A stretch of DNA of 64,000 bases from Echinometra lucunter (lineage: Eukaryota; Echinodermata; Echinoidea; Camarodonta; Echinometridae), in assembly GCA_029962745.1 (NCBI GenBank), contig CM057171.1, positions 18,689,633-18,753,632 on the forward strand, written 5' to 3'. This document shows, piece after piece, positions 53,901 to 63,452 of this stretch. Positions within the stretch are counted from its first letter, which is position 1, and the number at the start of each line of letters is the position of its first letter. The notes under the pieces were generated by a model that was not told where the DNA came from, searched no databases, and saw only the letters and a program-made list of their open reading frames with translations. The position numbers and the translations under genes are program-made.

Positions 53901-55731
53901 AAAAAAAAGAAGAATGCGGTTTACATGTATCTTCTGAAATTTGTAACAAAAAGTTGCTAATTTAACCCCAGTCTTATGCTCTTCCCTGCTTATACAAATC
54001 TGCCCTACTTTGGCAAAAGAAAGCAAGTGAAATCTCAACAAAATTTGAATCATTGATATTTTCATATTTTACCTAGTGTGCTTTTCTTCCGGGCCAAATT
54101 TCACGCATGAACACTCATCCTGCTAAGAGATATGTTAGGCAGGACATCAATGTATTGCATTGATGTCAGTGTAAGTGACAGATAGATTTTGCTCTTCTTA
54201 AAGGAAATGTCATGTTTAGAGCTTTAAGTAGGTATGTTTTTAACGCTATTCTCCCATAGTTTAAAACTATATTTTTTGTCCTAACCGGAATTAAAAATGA
54301 CCTTACATATTTCCACATTCTTTTTACCCTTAAGGAGAACTATGCAGAATGGAAGAGCAAGAAGAAAGCTGAGAAGGAGTTGAAGGAGAAGAAGGAAAAG
54401 GCAGAACAAAAAGCCAAGGCAGAAGCAGAGAGGCAGAGGAAGGAAGAAGCGGAGGATGCTTACCTAAAATGGAAATTAGAGGCCAAGACAAGACCGCTAC
54501 CCCTAGCCAGTAATTTTGGATACCCCAAAGGCTCTCTGAAAGGTAAGATTAAAGACATGCAATCATGGTTACTCATTGGGAACTGGCAGTGGCAGCAGAA
54601 CCGCCAGGTTGTGAATCTGAAAGATGATAGAAAGCTTTCAAAGTCTGTACTACAATTGGGACACCCAGTCTTGCTGATGCCCTGGCAAGATCCCTTGTTC
54701 TTTCACCAAGTGCATTTAAAGGGGGTACCCAATGCTGAAACAATGTTAGTTCATTTAAAAGAGCATGATTCTATTAGCAGAAAATCATCTGCCTAAAAGT
54801 TTTTTAAAAGTTGTGTTGCCAAGGAAACCCCCAAATGTGGTAAGATTTCAGGATATTTTTGACCCCTCATCTGTGACCCAGTTTCAACTGGGTACCCACT
54901 TTGACATCAAAATGACGTCAAAGTGGGTACCTTGTCGCACAATTCTAGCAAAATGTGCACAAGGTATAATACAAATTGTACAGTCTAGCGCGCAGCACAA
55001 CTGCAATGCGCGAAGCTGGGTACCCACTTTTACGTCATAACTCATACTCAAATTTTTTGGTCAACTCTTGACCATTTATGAGAAAATTAGCCAAAATGCA
55101 TTGATTTTGATTGAAAATCATCAAATTTTTAATGTTATTCTTCTTAGAATTCTATTCTCGATCATATATCAATGAAAATTAAACAAGACAAGACTGCAGT
55201 CCTAACCTGTACTTTTGATATCCCTCCCGAAGTTTTACTATTCAAAGGCTAGTCATGATTTCAATCTTTCATCTTGTATTATTTATTATTCTCAAGCAGA
55301 TGATTCTCATTGAAAGTTTCTGTTGGTAATATATTCACTGGGCATTACCAGTATTGAGATTTTCTACCCTTGTTTGCATACTGAAATTCTACCCCCCCCC
55401 CCCCATTATTTTTCACATGTCTGACCTGTTGATTTATTGTGATATCGTAGAATATTGATCAGTCTTGTAAGGAAATTTCTGAATCCAATCCTTATTATCA
55501 CATACAGGCTACCATGACAAAGCAAGTTACCCCATTCCGAGCTTCTACAACCCTGTACCTTGGATGCCGATACACACCCCACAAGAGCACACCAAGCCTC
55601 CTGCAAAGGGACAGAAGAGGCAGGGCAGCAGGAGGACCAGTGGTACAGGAAGGCAGGTTCAACAGCCGCTGTCACCCCCTCTCCTCTTCAGAGATCGGTC
55701 TGAGCGACAGAAGCATGGGAAACTTAGGTGA
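50695..55731 (+). CDS. CCDC34: CCDC34, complete, five coding exons
   Basis: Coding exons 50695-50978, 52575-52803, 53670-53879, 54335-54542, 55508-55731 join with consistent phases (2, 0, 0, 1) into 384 residues (human about 373). The N-terminus is acidic and Ser-rich, followed by an SR-like stretch (RSRSRSSSSSRSKS). The DUF4207-type core starts SPWEKWLIEKTKEERKRL and continues as a long Glu/Lys/Arg/Ala coiled coil with spaced Trp residues (VNMWIEERTAKE, YAEWKSKKK, YLKWKLEAK). The end carries the diagnostic FGYPKGSLKG and SFYNPVPWMPIHTP. Known biology: the mammalian protein is needed for sperm flagellum formation and is linked to intraflagellar transport, so a ciliary or flagellar role is likely. 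The ATG is preceded by an in-frame TAG (50689-50691), which limits upstream extension unless spliced. The last 40 residues overlap a tandem repeat. Confidence 0.95.
51783..52267 (-). mobile_element. TTAA-flanked MITE, TTAAAGGGGGTA family, copy 1 (CCDC34 intron 1)
   Basis: TTAA ends at 51783-51786 and 52264-52267, with imperfect inverted repeats TTAAAGTGATTACACATTGG and CATTGGATACCCCCTTTAA. It contains a near-perfect palindrome at 52055-52095: GGTACCCACTTTGACGTCA, TTT, then the inverse, giving two TGACGTCA motifs (52066-52073 and 52077-52084). Confidence 0.9.
52575..52803 (+). CDS. CCDC34: CCDC34 exon 2
   Basis: Acceptor tttag ends at 52574 and donor GTAATA starts at 52804. It encodes PRSSDSRSRSRSSSSSRSKS, a Ser/Thr-rich stretch and SPWEKWLIEKTKEERKRLKE, the start of the conserved core. 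Confidence 0.92.
52835..52874 (+). mobile_element. Truncated CAGTGAAA-type MITE end
   Basis: CAGTGAAAGCTGCTGTAGTG and GAGAGACCACCTCTTTAT resemble the left ends at 36068 and 39023. It is cut off by the TTAA element that follows. Confidence 0.5.
52875..53363 (-). mobile_element. TTAA-flanked MITE, TTAAAGGGGGTA family, copy 2 (CCDC34 intron 2)
   Basis: Same family and orientation as copy 1, with TTAA at both ends (52875-52878 and 53360-53363). It holds TGACGTCA at 53159-53166, while the second palindrome half has decayed to TGACATCA at 53170-53177. Confidence 0.9.
53670..53879 (+). CDS. CCDC34: CCDC34 exon 3
   Basis: Acceptor aatatag ends at 53669 and donor GTGAAT starts at 53880. It encodes 70 residues of charged coiled coil: ARLEREKQLKVAEERKMKAE, VNMWIEERTAKEQEARKAN, RRIEEKAK. 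Both ends are phase 0. Confidence 0.93.
54335..54542 (+). CDS. CCDC34: CCDC34 exon 4
   Basis: Acceptor ccttaag ends at 54334 and donor GTAAGA starts at 54543. It encodes ENYAEWKSKKKAEKELKEKK, DAYLKWKLEAKTRPLPLA and SNFGYPKGSLK. It ends in phase 1. Confidence 0.94.
54716..55182 (+). mobile_element. TTAA-flanked MITE, TTAAAGGGGGTA family, copy 3, opposite orientation (CCDC34 intron 4)
   Basis: It begins TTAAAGGGGGTACCCAATGC at 54716 and runs inverse to copies 1 and 2. Its far end has lost about 28 bp of terminus but still stops at a TTAA (55179-55182). The palindrome holds TGACATCA at 54902-54909 and TGACGTCA at 54913-54920. Confidence 0.88.
55508..55731 (+). CDS. CCDC34: CCDC34 exon 5 (last coding)
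   Basis: Acceptor catacag ends at 55507. It encodes YHDKASYPIPSFYNPVPWMP, IHTPQEHTKPPAKGQKRQGS and ends RDRSERQKHGKLR, with the stop at 55729-55731. From about 55604 onward the exon is the first unit of a tandem array that continues into the 3' UTR. Confidence 0.93.
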
Positions 55732-57180
55732 CAGGAGGGCGTGAGAATATATACAGTCTGATCTTCAGGAACTTCTCTGTCTGAAAAACATTGGTATTGT
55801 TTTGAGGGACACAAAGGGCAGGGGCAATAAGAGGACAGGGGCAATAAGAGGACAATGCTGTACTGTCACCCCCTCTCCTCTTCAGGGATCGGTCTGAGCG
55901 ACAGAAGCATGGGAAACTTAAGTGACAGGAGGGAGTCAGAACGATTTACAAACTGGTTTTCAAGAGCTTCTCTATCCCGAAGAATCTGCATGCTTTTGAG
56001 AGACAGAAAGGGCAGGTGTAATAAGAGGACCAATGCTGTATCCTCTGCAGGAAGGAAGATATAGCAAATGCTGTCACCCCCTCTCCTTTTAAGAGATTGG
56101 TCCATTGGAGAGAAGCATGGGAACTTAGGTGACAGGAGGGAGTCAGAATGGTTTACAAACTGATCTTTACAAACTTCTCTATCTGAACAATCTGTATTCC
56201 TTTGAGGGACAGAAAGGATGTCAGCAATAAGAGGACCAATGCTGTATCTTCAGGAGGAAGGCAGATGCAACAAACACTGTCACCCCCTCTGCTCTGAAGA
56301 GATCAGTCCCTTTGAAGGAAGCATGGAAACTTAGGTGACAGGAGGGGGACAGAATGGTTACAAACAGATCTTCAGGAACTTCTCTGTCTGAAAAATATTT
56401 TGTATTCTTTTGAGGGACACAAAGGGCATCGGCAATAAGAGGACCGATGCTGTATCTTCTGCAGGAAGGAAGATATAGCAAGTGCGTCACCCCTGCTCCT
56501 CTTAAGAGATTGGTCCATTTGAGAGAGGCATGGGGAACTGAGGTGACAGGAAGGGGGTCAGAACAGTTACAAAATGATCTTCAAGAACTGCTCTGTCTGA
56601 AAAAAATGTATTCTTTTTAGGGACAGAAAGGACGGGGGCAATAAGGGGACCTATGCTGTATCCTCAGAAAAAAAGGCTGATTGGTCCATTTCAGAGAAGC
56701 ATGGAGAACCGAGGTGACAGGAGAGGGTCAGAATGGTTTACAAACTAATCTTCAAAAACTTCTCTGCCATCATTTGCAAAAGTTTAAGACCACCCTTCCA
56801 ACATGCAATAACTCAAACCTAAAATAATACTTGCTTTTATATTCATTGCATTCATATGGGTTTATACATGTACCATTACTCTTGTGCTACTGACCACTGT
56901 AGTAACATGTTATGAAATCATTCATTGGGACAAAAGAATGTATTCCAAATTATTGAAATACCCCCAAATTCCCAGGCGGTCTTAACCTTTTTGGAAATGA
57001 TGGTATCAGAAAATATCTTCTTTTTTTTTTTGGAGGGACAGAATTTAAGGGCAGGGGCAATAAGAGGTCAATTCTGTATCCTAGGGCAGGTACTACTACA
57101 ACAAACACTGTCACCCCCCTCCTCTTAAGAGATCAGTCCCTTTGATAGAAGCATGGGGAACTGAGCTGACAGGAGAGAAT
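55604..57180 (+). repeat. ~206-bp tandem array, seven units, starting inside the CCDC34 last exon
   Basis: The marker AAGAGGAC(C)AATGCTGTA occurs near 55639, 55850, 56025, 56231, 56439, 56645 and 57063. Each unit also has CTGTCACCCCCTCTCCTCTT and GAAGCATGGGAAACTTAGGT. Units are 75-90 percent alike by eye. The last interval is stretched by the MITE at 56767-57003. Confidence 0.92.
56767..57003. mobile_element. MITE, CCATCATTTGC family, copy 2, inside the tandem array
   Basis: CCATCATTTGCAAAAGTTTA starts the element. The right end (GGCGGTCTTAACC..GGAAATGATGG) is its imperfect inverse. It splits the tandem array and so postdates it. Compare 13190-13458. Confidence 0.86.
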
Positions 57181-57383
57181 CAGGATAGCGATGAATTATT
57201 CTTATTTCCTATATCTAAAAATATGATTTTGAATGCCAAATGGACTATTTGAAGACTGAATGAGCAGTAAAAGACTATGACATATGCAAGGGGTCAAGAT
57301 TGACAGGTTCCCTGGACACATGGGCCCCCCAAAAAAATTCAAGTCCGGACTCCTCAAATTATACAATTTCATCACAGGACTCA

Positions 57384-58190
57384 GTAGACCAATTTCACCT
57401 CCAGTTTATGTATTTGGCCCTCTATCGGCGACGCCACTGCTGCGGTGGGCAAGCGCGCTGACCGCTGATTGGCTCTGTGTACAAAATGAATGTAAGATGT
57501 GAGATATGCCCTGATATTGTTCCATTTACTTTATTCTAGATCAATAAAATAAAGCATGGATACATGGGTAGATGAGGTAAGGCAATGACCATATCTGACA
57601 GATGAAGGTATGATGCATTTTTGTACTTTTGATGGTTTTTCAGCTTAGTTTTGTCAGTAAAAGTTCAATTGCAGTATACATGTAGAAGCCATAGTAAACG
57701 GGAGCCCTCAATCTTACCCTGTTTACAAAGTCATGTTTTCACTCATTAAATTTTACGCCAAAGTACATAATGATAATGTTTCTTGACTTCAAAGTCCTTT
57801 TTGTTGATGTTTTTACCCACTGGCGACGAATTCCTTCACATTGCTTACGGAAACCTATGTAGGGAGTACGGCTTCTCGCACAAACAGGCTTCACGAGTCA
57901 AAAGCGAGTGAATTTCGCACTCAGTTAGCTTCCAATTTTTAAACTTTCTCCAATTCTTGTGGCATTTGAGCACCGCACAGCTGCGACCTGAACTTCCCTG
58001 ATAATTTCTCATTTTAAATATTAAAAGAAATCTGCATATATTGGTCAAAATAGACAAAAAATTGAACGAATGTACATAACGCGCTATTGACTTGTGTACT
58101 ATAAAAGTTGGAGCGCCCACCGCAGTATGTCGAACTGTGTCGAACAGTCTGCTGCCCTCTTGCGCTGTGGGATTGGTCTATACTTACTAA
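57384..58190. mobile_element. Possible foldback element
   Basis: AGTAGACCAAT at the left and ATTGGTCTATACT at the right are inverse, as are CTGCGGTGGGC at 57440 and GCCCACCGCAG at 58113. The spacing is not fully symmetric, and no target duplication was found. Confidence 0.4.
57543..57552 (+). terminator. Candidate poly(A) signals for CCDC34
   Basis: Two overlapping AATAAA motifs (57543 and 57547), the first I noticed after the CCDC34 stop. They would give a 3' UTR of about 1.8 kb through the tandem array. Confidence 0.35.
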
Positions 58191-59518
58191 GCTTGAAATT
58201 GCAGTCCAGACCTCTTTGTACTAAAAAGATTTAAGCAGCACTGCAACATTAAGCACAGTAAGCAATGAACTTTAAAGTAAGAATTGTGTTAAATAAGCTG
58301 TTTGCTTGTGTTTGGTGTTGTTATCTACATGTATGTCTCTGACAGAGGAATCTAAGACAAACATAGCCACAATTATCCACAAAATTCATATGGAGGCAAA
58401 GTACTTTTTCATCGTGGTTAACTTCCACATTTAATCTTCTTATGTTTGAGCAGTAAAGATCATCTATACTTATTGGAAATAATAGCTGCAGTTCATATCT
58501 ATCATGTTTACACATGTAGCAGTAATTCGACAATGAAGCAAATTTGTTAAGTTGATGAGACCGTAATAGTAATGATAATACACATGTATTCATAATATTA
58601 TAATTCTGGATTTTGATAGCACCTCATACATCTCCGATGTCTCTAAGTGCTCTACAGAAATGTTACCGCATAGCCCGTAATAAAGTGCATAGTGTCACAG
58701 GATAATTTTTCCAGCTGAAATTTTTTAGATATATTATCTGTCATTTTGTTTGTAGTAAGTTATAGGGATTTTTTTTTTCTTCTTTTTTTTGCTTATACAG
58801 GGAAAAGTGAAAGTTTTTCTTTGCAGGTTTTTTTTTTTTTCAGATTTGGTAAAAATACAGATGTAATAATTTGTATTGATTCATGAATATGGACAGTATG
58901 TATTACAGTCCTGGTCACTCTTTGCATGAATTTATCAAAATATGTATTTGACTGAAGAAACAGCATGTGTAATTGGACCGAGTTTGAATCGCTTTCCTGT
59001 GTGGATATGACGTTTTTGTAATATTTATTGAAGATTTAATTCAGATACTGGTTGCAATAAATCTGTTATAATGCGTAAACAATTTTTCGTGAAGTCAGCA
59101 TTCCCTCTTCTCTTCTTCCTTTAGCGTAGATTGTGGGCAAAACATTGTGCTCTTTTTACGAACTGGCCAATCCGGGCACATGCGCAGAAATGGGTGTTGG
59201 AGAAAGCAGTTTTACCAACAGTCAAATCGTGTTTGAATGGCCAGTGATTCTATATTAATGTACATTATCATATACACCATTTTAGAATCAAAGTCATATT
59301 CTTTTAATATACATGTATATCGATCAATGAAATTATGCAAAGGAAGCATATTCTGTTTTTTCAGAACACCTAAATCTATATATATGCAGTTTCCTCCAAT
59401 TCATGTTTCTGCACAAGGATCGGCGGGTTCGTAAAACCAGTGATGACATGTTTACTTTTTCTTTGCAAGATTATCTTAATTTAGTTTAATCTCGCTTTCA
59501 CTCATTCATTCATTCATC

Positions 59519-59521
59519 TTG

Positions 59522-59563
<42 letters not shown>
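59519..59563 (+). repeat. (CT)n microsatellite
   Basis: Uninterrupted CT tract preceded by CATT repeats (59499-59516). Confidence 0.9.
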
Positions 59564-59566
<3 letters not shown>

Positions 59567-59897
59567 GGTCTTCTGTCATTTTATGTCTCTTTCCTAGCAT
59601 TTTCTGTGTCTCACTCTCTTTCCCTTGTTTCTCCTTCTTTTTTTTTCTTGTTACCCAGGGCCTTTCCTTTTAAATCACCTCTGTTAATCTATCTCTCTAC
59701 CCATATCTGTTGTTCTTTCTTTCAATCCTGTCAACTCTCTCATTGTCATTCTCACTCTCTCTCTTTTGCTTTTAATAATGGTGGTGGATGTGATGATGTT
59801 ATATATGTATTAACCCTATAAAGCCCAGGGTGTTCTGACGCCTTTTAAACCCAGGGGTGGGGGGGGGGGACACATATTTCTGCCCCCCACTTAATTC

Positions 59898-59930
<33 letters not shown>

Positions 59931-59939
59931 ACATGCATG

Positions 59940-60411
59940 TAGAGCAAATCAAACTTTAAAAGTCACCACTTATGGATTTTTTCAAGGTCAACCACTGGGG
60001 GTACTATTTACTTAATTCACAGAGATACGATCTTACACAGTATGCCTTCCGAATTATAAGGAAATACACGAAATATATGCTAAATTATGAATTTTCCACT
60101 TATTTCTTCATTATTTGACCAATTATTTTCATATTTGCCACAGAGCTTGAGAAATTCACTCTCTTCAGTTCAGTATGGTTGATATTTTCAAAGGTAACAA
60201 ATGGGCGCTCTATTCATAATATAAAGAAATATTCAGGAAATTATGCTAACATTTTTTGTCATACATTTTCAAGGTGTCTGCATTATTTGACCAATTATTT
60301 CATATTTGCAACAAAGGTAGATAAATTCAGACTCTTCAACTGAGCATAGTTGACGTTTCCAAAAGTCACCAAGTGCGGGCGCTGTTCGTAATATAAATGA
60401 AAACAGAAAAT

Positions 60412-60443
<32 letters not shown>

Positions 60444-60660
60444 AGTTTAAAACGCCGTACATGCCCAATTTGGCACAGTTATTCTAATTCAGTAATGATA
60501 AGCGCCTCTGAACCCCAAACCAACAAACCAACCAACCATTTTCATATTATATGGGACACTGGTGAGGCAACACAAAACACAGTTCACTCTATTTGAAACT
60601 TTTCAAGGTCATCAACTTCATCAACTTGGGGCGCGCTCTTTCAGCATTATAAAAAAATGG
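59940..60660 (+). repeat. Diverged ~190-bp repeats
   Basis: The phrase 'caagGTCACCAa..GGGCGCT-TTC-TAATATAAA..' recurs at about 59980, 60195, 60370 and 60605, each time with ATTTGACCAATTATTTTCAT-like or AACTTTTCAAGGTCA-like neighbours. A T-run lies at 60416-60443. It looks like an old tandem or transposon-internal array. Confidence 0.6.
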
Positions 60661-61190
60661 TAGGGCAGAAAACGATGAAATTATGAGGGGTGGGAGTTCC
60701 CCATTTAATTTTTCATTATAACAACTGGAAATCTAGAATATCTTGATTTAGAATTTGACCTATAACTGATAGTAAAAGTAAAGGAAGAGTAAAAGTTTGT
60801 TTGTTTGATTTGATTTCTGCGTTCAAAATAATAAATACAAATCAATACATGATTACATATACAATACATAAATAAAACATCATGTACAAAATATATTATA
60901 CAATAATCATGATAAAACACACAAGCAAGAATACATAATATAATACTTTTTAAACTAAAGAGATAAATCAAATATGAAACGCAGGAGACCACAATCACGA
61001 GCGATGAAGCTTGAATGGATGGCGGCCTCGTGAAAAGGAGATTTCGTGACATGACTCTCTCCGTTGCACTAAGCTTTCCGATCAAGTGGGTGCAGTGCAA
61101 TTTAAGTGCGGGTGCAGGTGCAGTACATGTAGGTAGCAGTTGGGAGAAAAAAAGAAAGAAATACAATATAATTCAATATGAGGGCGTTAC

Positions 61191-61976
61191 CAGTGGCGTA
61201 GACAGGTTCTCACACCTGGGGGGGATGATATGCCGTTCACGAGAAATCAAGAATTTTTTTTTTTTTCTGTCAAACTCACACTTAAGTATAAAAACACGCC
61301 CTCACCCACCTGCACAGACCCCCTTACACACAATTTGATTATTATCTTGCGAGCGAGCGAAGCGAGCGAGCAAATATTTACAATTTTTCTGATTTTCAAT
61401 CGCATTTTCAAATAGAAATTCTATAATAATGATGAGCGAGCGAAGCGAGCGAGCCAAAAATAAGTGCTTTTCTCGTTTTAAATCACATTTTCAAATAGAA
61501 ATTCTAAAATATGATGGTTGTTTATGACAGATTATTAAAAATTTTATTAACTGATTAATTCAAATATCATTTCTTCCTTTAAAAAGTGTGTGGGGGATAT
61601 TTGTACACGCCATCCTCCCTCTGAGAGAAGTGGGGGGGGGGGATATATCCCCCATCCCCCCAGGATTTACGCCAATGATGCACAGATATAAATAGAAAAT
61701 ATACGCACCGTGACAACCAAATATAGAATATGGACTGACACACATTATTGCATATTTGCATCACGCCATTTATCTTTTTTTTTTATTTTGTTGTTACACC
61801 ACTTCAAAAAAACTGTGACGGCGCCGAATTTACCCAAAAGTAATATAAATAACTACATAAATCAGAATAATGGTCGTTATAGTTATGATAGTAATTTTCA
61901 TTTCAGTCACATTAACGATGATGATGATAACTATTATTATCATAAGCATAATAATAATAAATTACTAATCATCATC

Positions 61977-62024
<48 letters not shown>

Positions 62025-62205
62025 TATTATCATTATTATTATTATCATTATTATTATTGTTATTATGATTATGATTATAATTATTATTATTATAATTATT
62101 ATTGTCCTTCCCTGAAACCTGGGGGGATGATTGTACATGTCATCCCCCCCACCTTGTGAGGTGGGGGGGATGCATACCCCTCATCCCCCCGCTGTCTACG
62201 CCCCT
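61191..62205. mobile_element. hAT-like non-autonomous insertion with 8-9 bp target duplication
   Basis: It begins CAGTGGCGTAGACAGG and ends CTGTCTACGCCCCT(G), inverted ends. The flanks repeat GGGCGTTAC (61182-61190 and 62206-62214). The interior has two ~100-bp tandem units with GCGAGCGAAGCGAGCGAG, G-rich CATCCCCCC segments and an (ATT)n microsatellite at 61975-62105. CAG..CTG ends and an 8-bp duplication would fit hAT; 9 bp would fit other superfamilies. Confidence 0.85.
61975..62105 (+). repeat. (ATT)n/(ATC)n microsatellite
   Basis: About 130 bp of ATT, ATC and occasional ATG trinucleotides inside the hAT-like insertion. Confidence 0.92.
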
Positions 62206-63276
62206 GGGCGTTACACTAATCAGGGGTGTGGGGCGCATAATATTGTATGATATTACGTTTAAGTGTGGCTTTCAAGGAGTAGATGGTTGAGCAAGATTTT
62301 ATATTGTTGGGGATATTATTCCAAATATCCAGACCATGATGTCGAATGGATTTGCGTGTTAATAGTAGCATGGGGTTTGTAAGATGAACATTTTCAGATA
62401 TGCGAGTTGGATAGGAATGGACAGAACTATTGAACATAAACATGTTATCAAAGGACGATGGAAGTTGATTATTTATATATTTCAACATAATGACTGCTAC
62501 CTGTAAAATATTTAGATCGAAAATTTTCAGTGTTAGAAAATTTAGAAAAAAGTTAGAAAATTATACCAACAGAAATAAAGGGAAATTGCAAAAATTAAAT
62601 ATTATTTTAAATTATTCGAAGTATATTGTTTTGTAACACGGAAGATAAAGAAAACCATGAATATTTTCAAAAATAATTTATGATCATTATTAGTTCATAT
62701 TTAGCCCACATCAGAAAAGTACAAGAAATAAAAACCCGTGTCTTCTACAAAATTTTCTTGCTAACCGAAAAGGTAACTGAAAAAAGCTCAAAATTTGACT
62801 GATAATATGGCAACTGGATATGTTGGGCAATACCTACATGTACGTTATACATCAAAATGTTCGCAATTGAATAATAGAAAAGTCACCAAATTGGAAATTG
62901 ATCGAAATGTGTAGGAGGCCAAAGGAAATGTGGTGGGGGGGGGGGGGCACAATGTGATGGTAACGGTTACGATGATGGGATGATAATAATGGAGGATTGC
63001 CCTGGCTGATGAGGGAGGGAATGCATCACTCCAAATTAAACTGGGGCAATATAATCTCCCAACGCAACCTCATCCCTCCCTATTAAACGCAATCAAAGTG
63101 TCCATGCAGTCGGCCTGTATGCACATGAATTATTCCGATTAAGTCTCGGGATTAACATCTATATAGCCCTAAATGAATGAAAGCAAATTCGACTGAGTCT
63201 CGGGGATTAACAACTATAGCCCTAAAAAGTAAGCGTGTAATCATGCACTCTTTCTTCCTCTACCCATCCCCCTGTC

Positions 63277-63452
63277 CAGCGGAATAGGCATGGGGAAAGG
63301 GCACGTGCCCCCACCCACAGATTTCCTGTGCCCCCAGGTGCCTCCAAAAATCCCAGAAACAAAAACAAAGCAAAATAAAACTGCCTTCTGTGCCCCCAAC
63401 AGATAGGGGCCCCAGTGCCCCCTACTGAAAAAAAATCCTGGCTACGCCGCTG
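63277..63452. mobile_element. Small hAT-like element, CAGCGG..CGCCGCTG
   Basis: CAGCGGAATAGGCATGG at the left resembles the inverse of CCTGGCTACGCCGCTG at the right. The flanks are CCCCCTGTC and CCCCCTCTC, eight of nine matching. The interior repeats GTGCCCCC. It is related by its ends to 61191-62205. Confidence 0.6.

Larger units (their letters stand above)
60705..62488 (-). mobile_element. 3' end of a non-LTR retrotransposon, split by a later insertion
   Basis: On the minus strand, 62488-62216 encodes YINNQLPSSFDNMFMFNSSV, SYPTRISENVHLTNP, SIRHHGLDIWNNIPNNIKSC and ends APHTPD. The pattern (LP..DLF..N..HNYxTR..., RSIRHxGPxIWNxIP) is the standard C-terminal end of many animal non-LTR ORF2 proteins. 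The downstream 3' UTR is interrupted at 61190/62206 by a 1-kb insertion and resumes to about 60705. The upstream part (62489 and beyond) does not continue the RT. Confidence 0.75.

Noticed and set aside
51685..55040. A ~90-residue ORF (PRKPPNVVRFQDIFDP..) open in three places
   Set aside because: All three copies are inside one MITE family. Differences between copies change amino acids freely, so the shared frame reflects recent common ancestry and not selection on a protein.
55604..57180. CRISPR-like repeat array
   Set aside because: Units are ~206 bp, direct and diverged, without short identical repeats and unique spacers; the context is a eukaryotic gene.
62216..62488. A host gene encoding YINNQLPSSFDNMF..
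   Set aside because: The motif order is that of the C-terminus of non-LTR retrotransposon ORF2 proteins, and no flanking exons were found.
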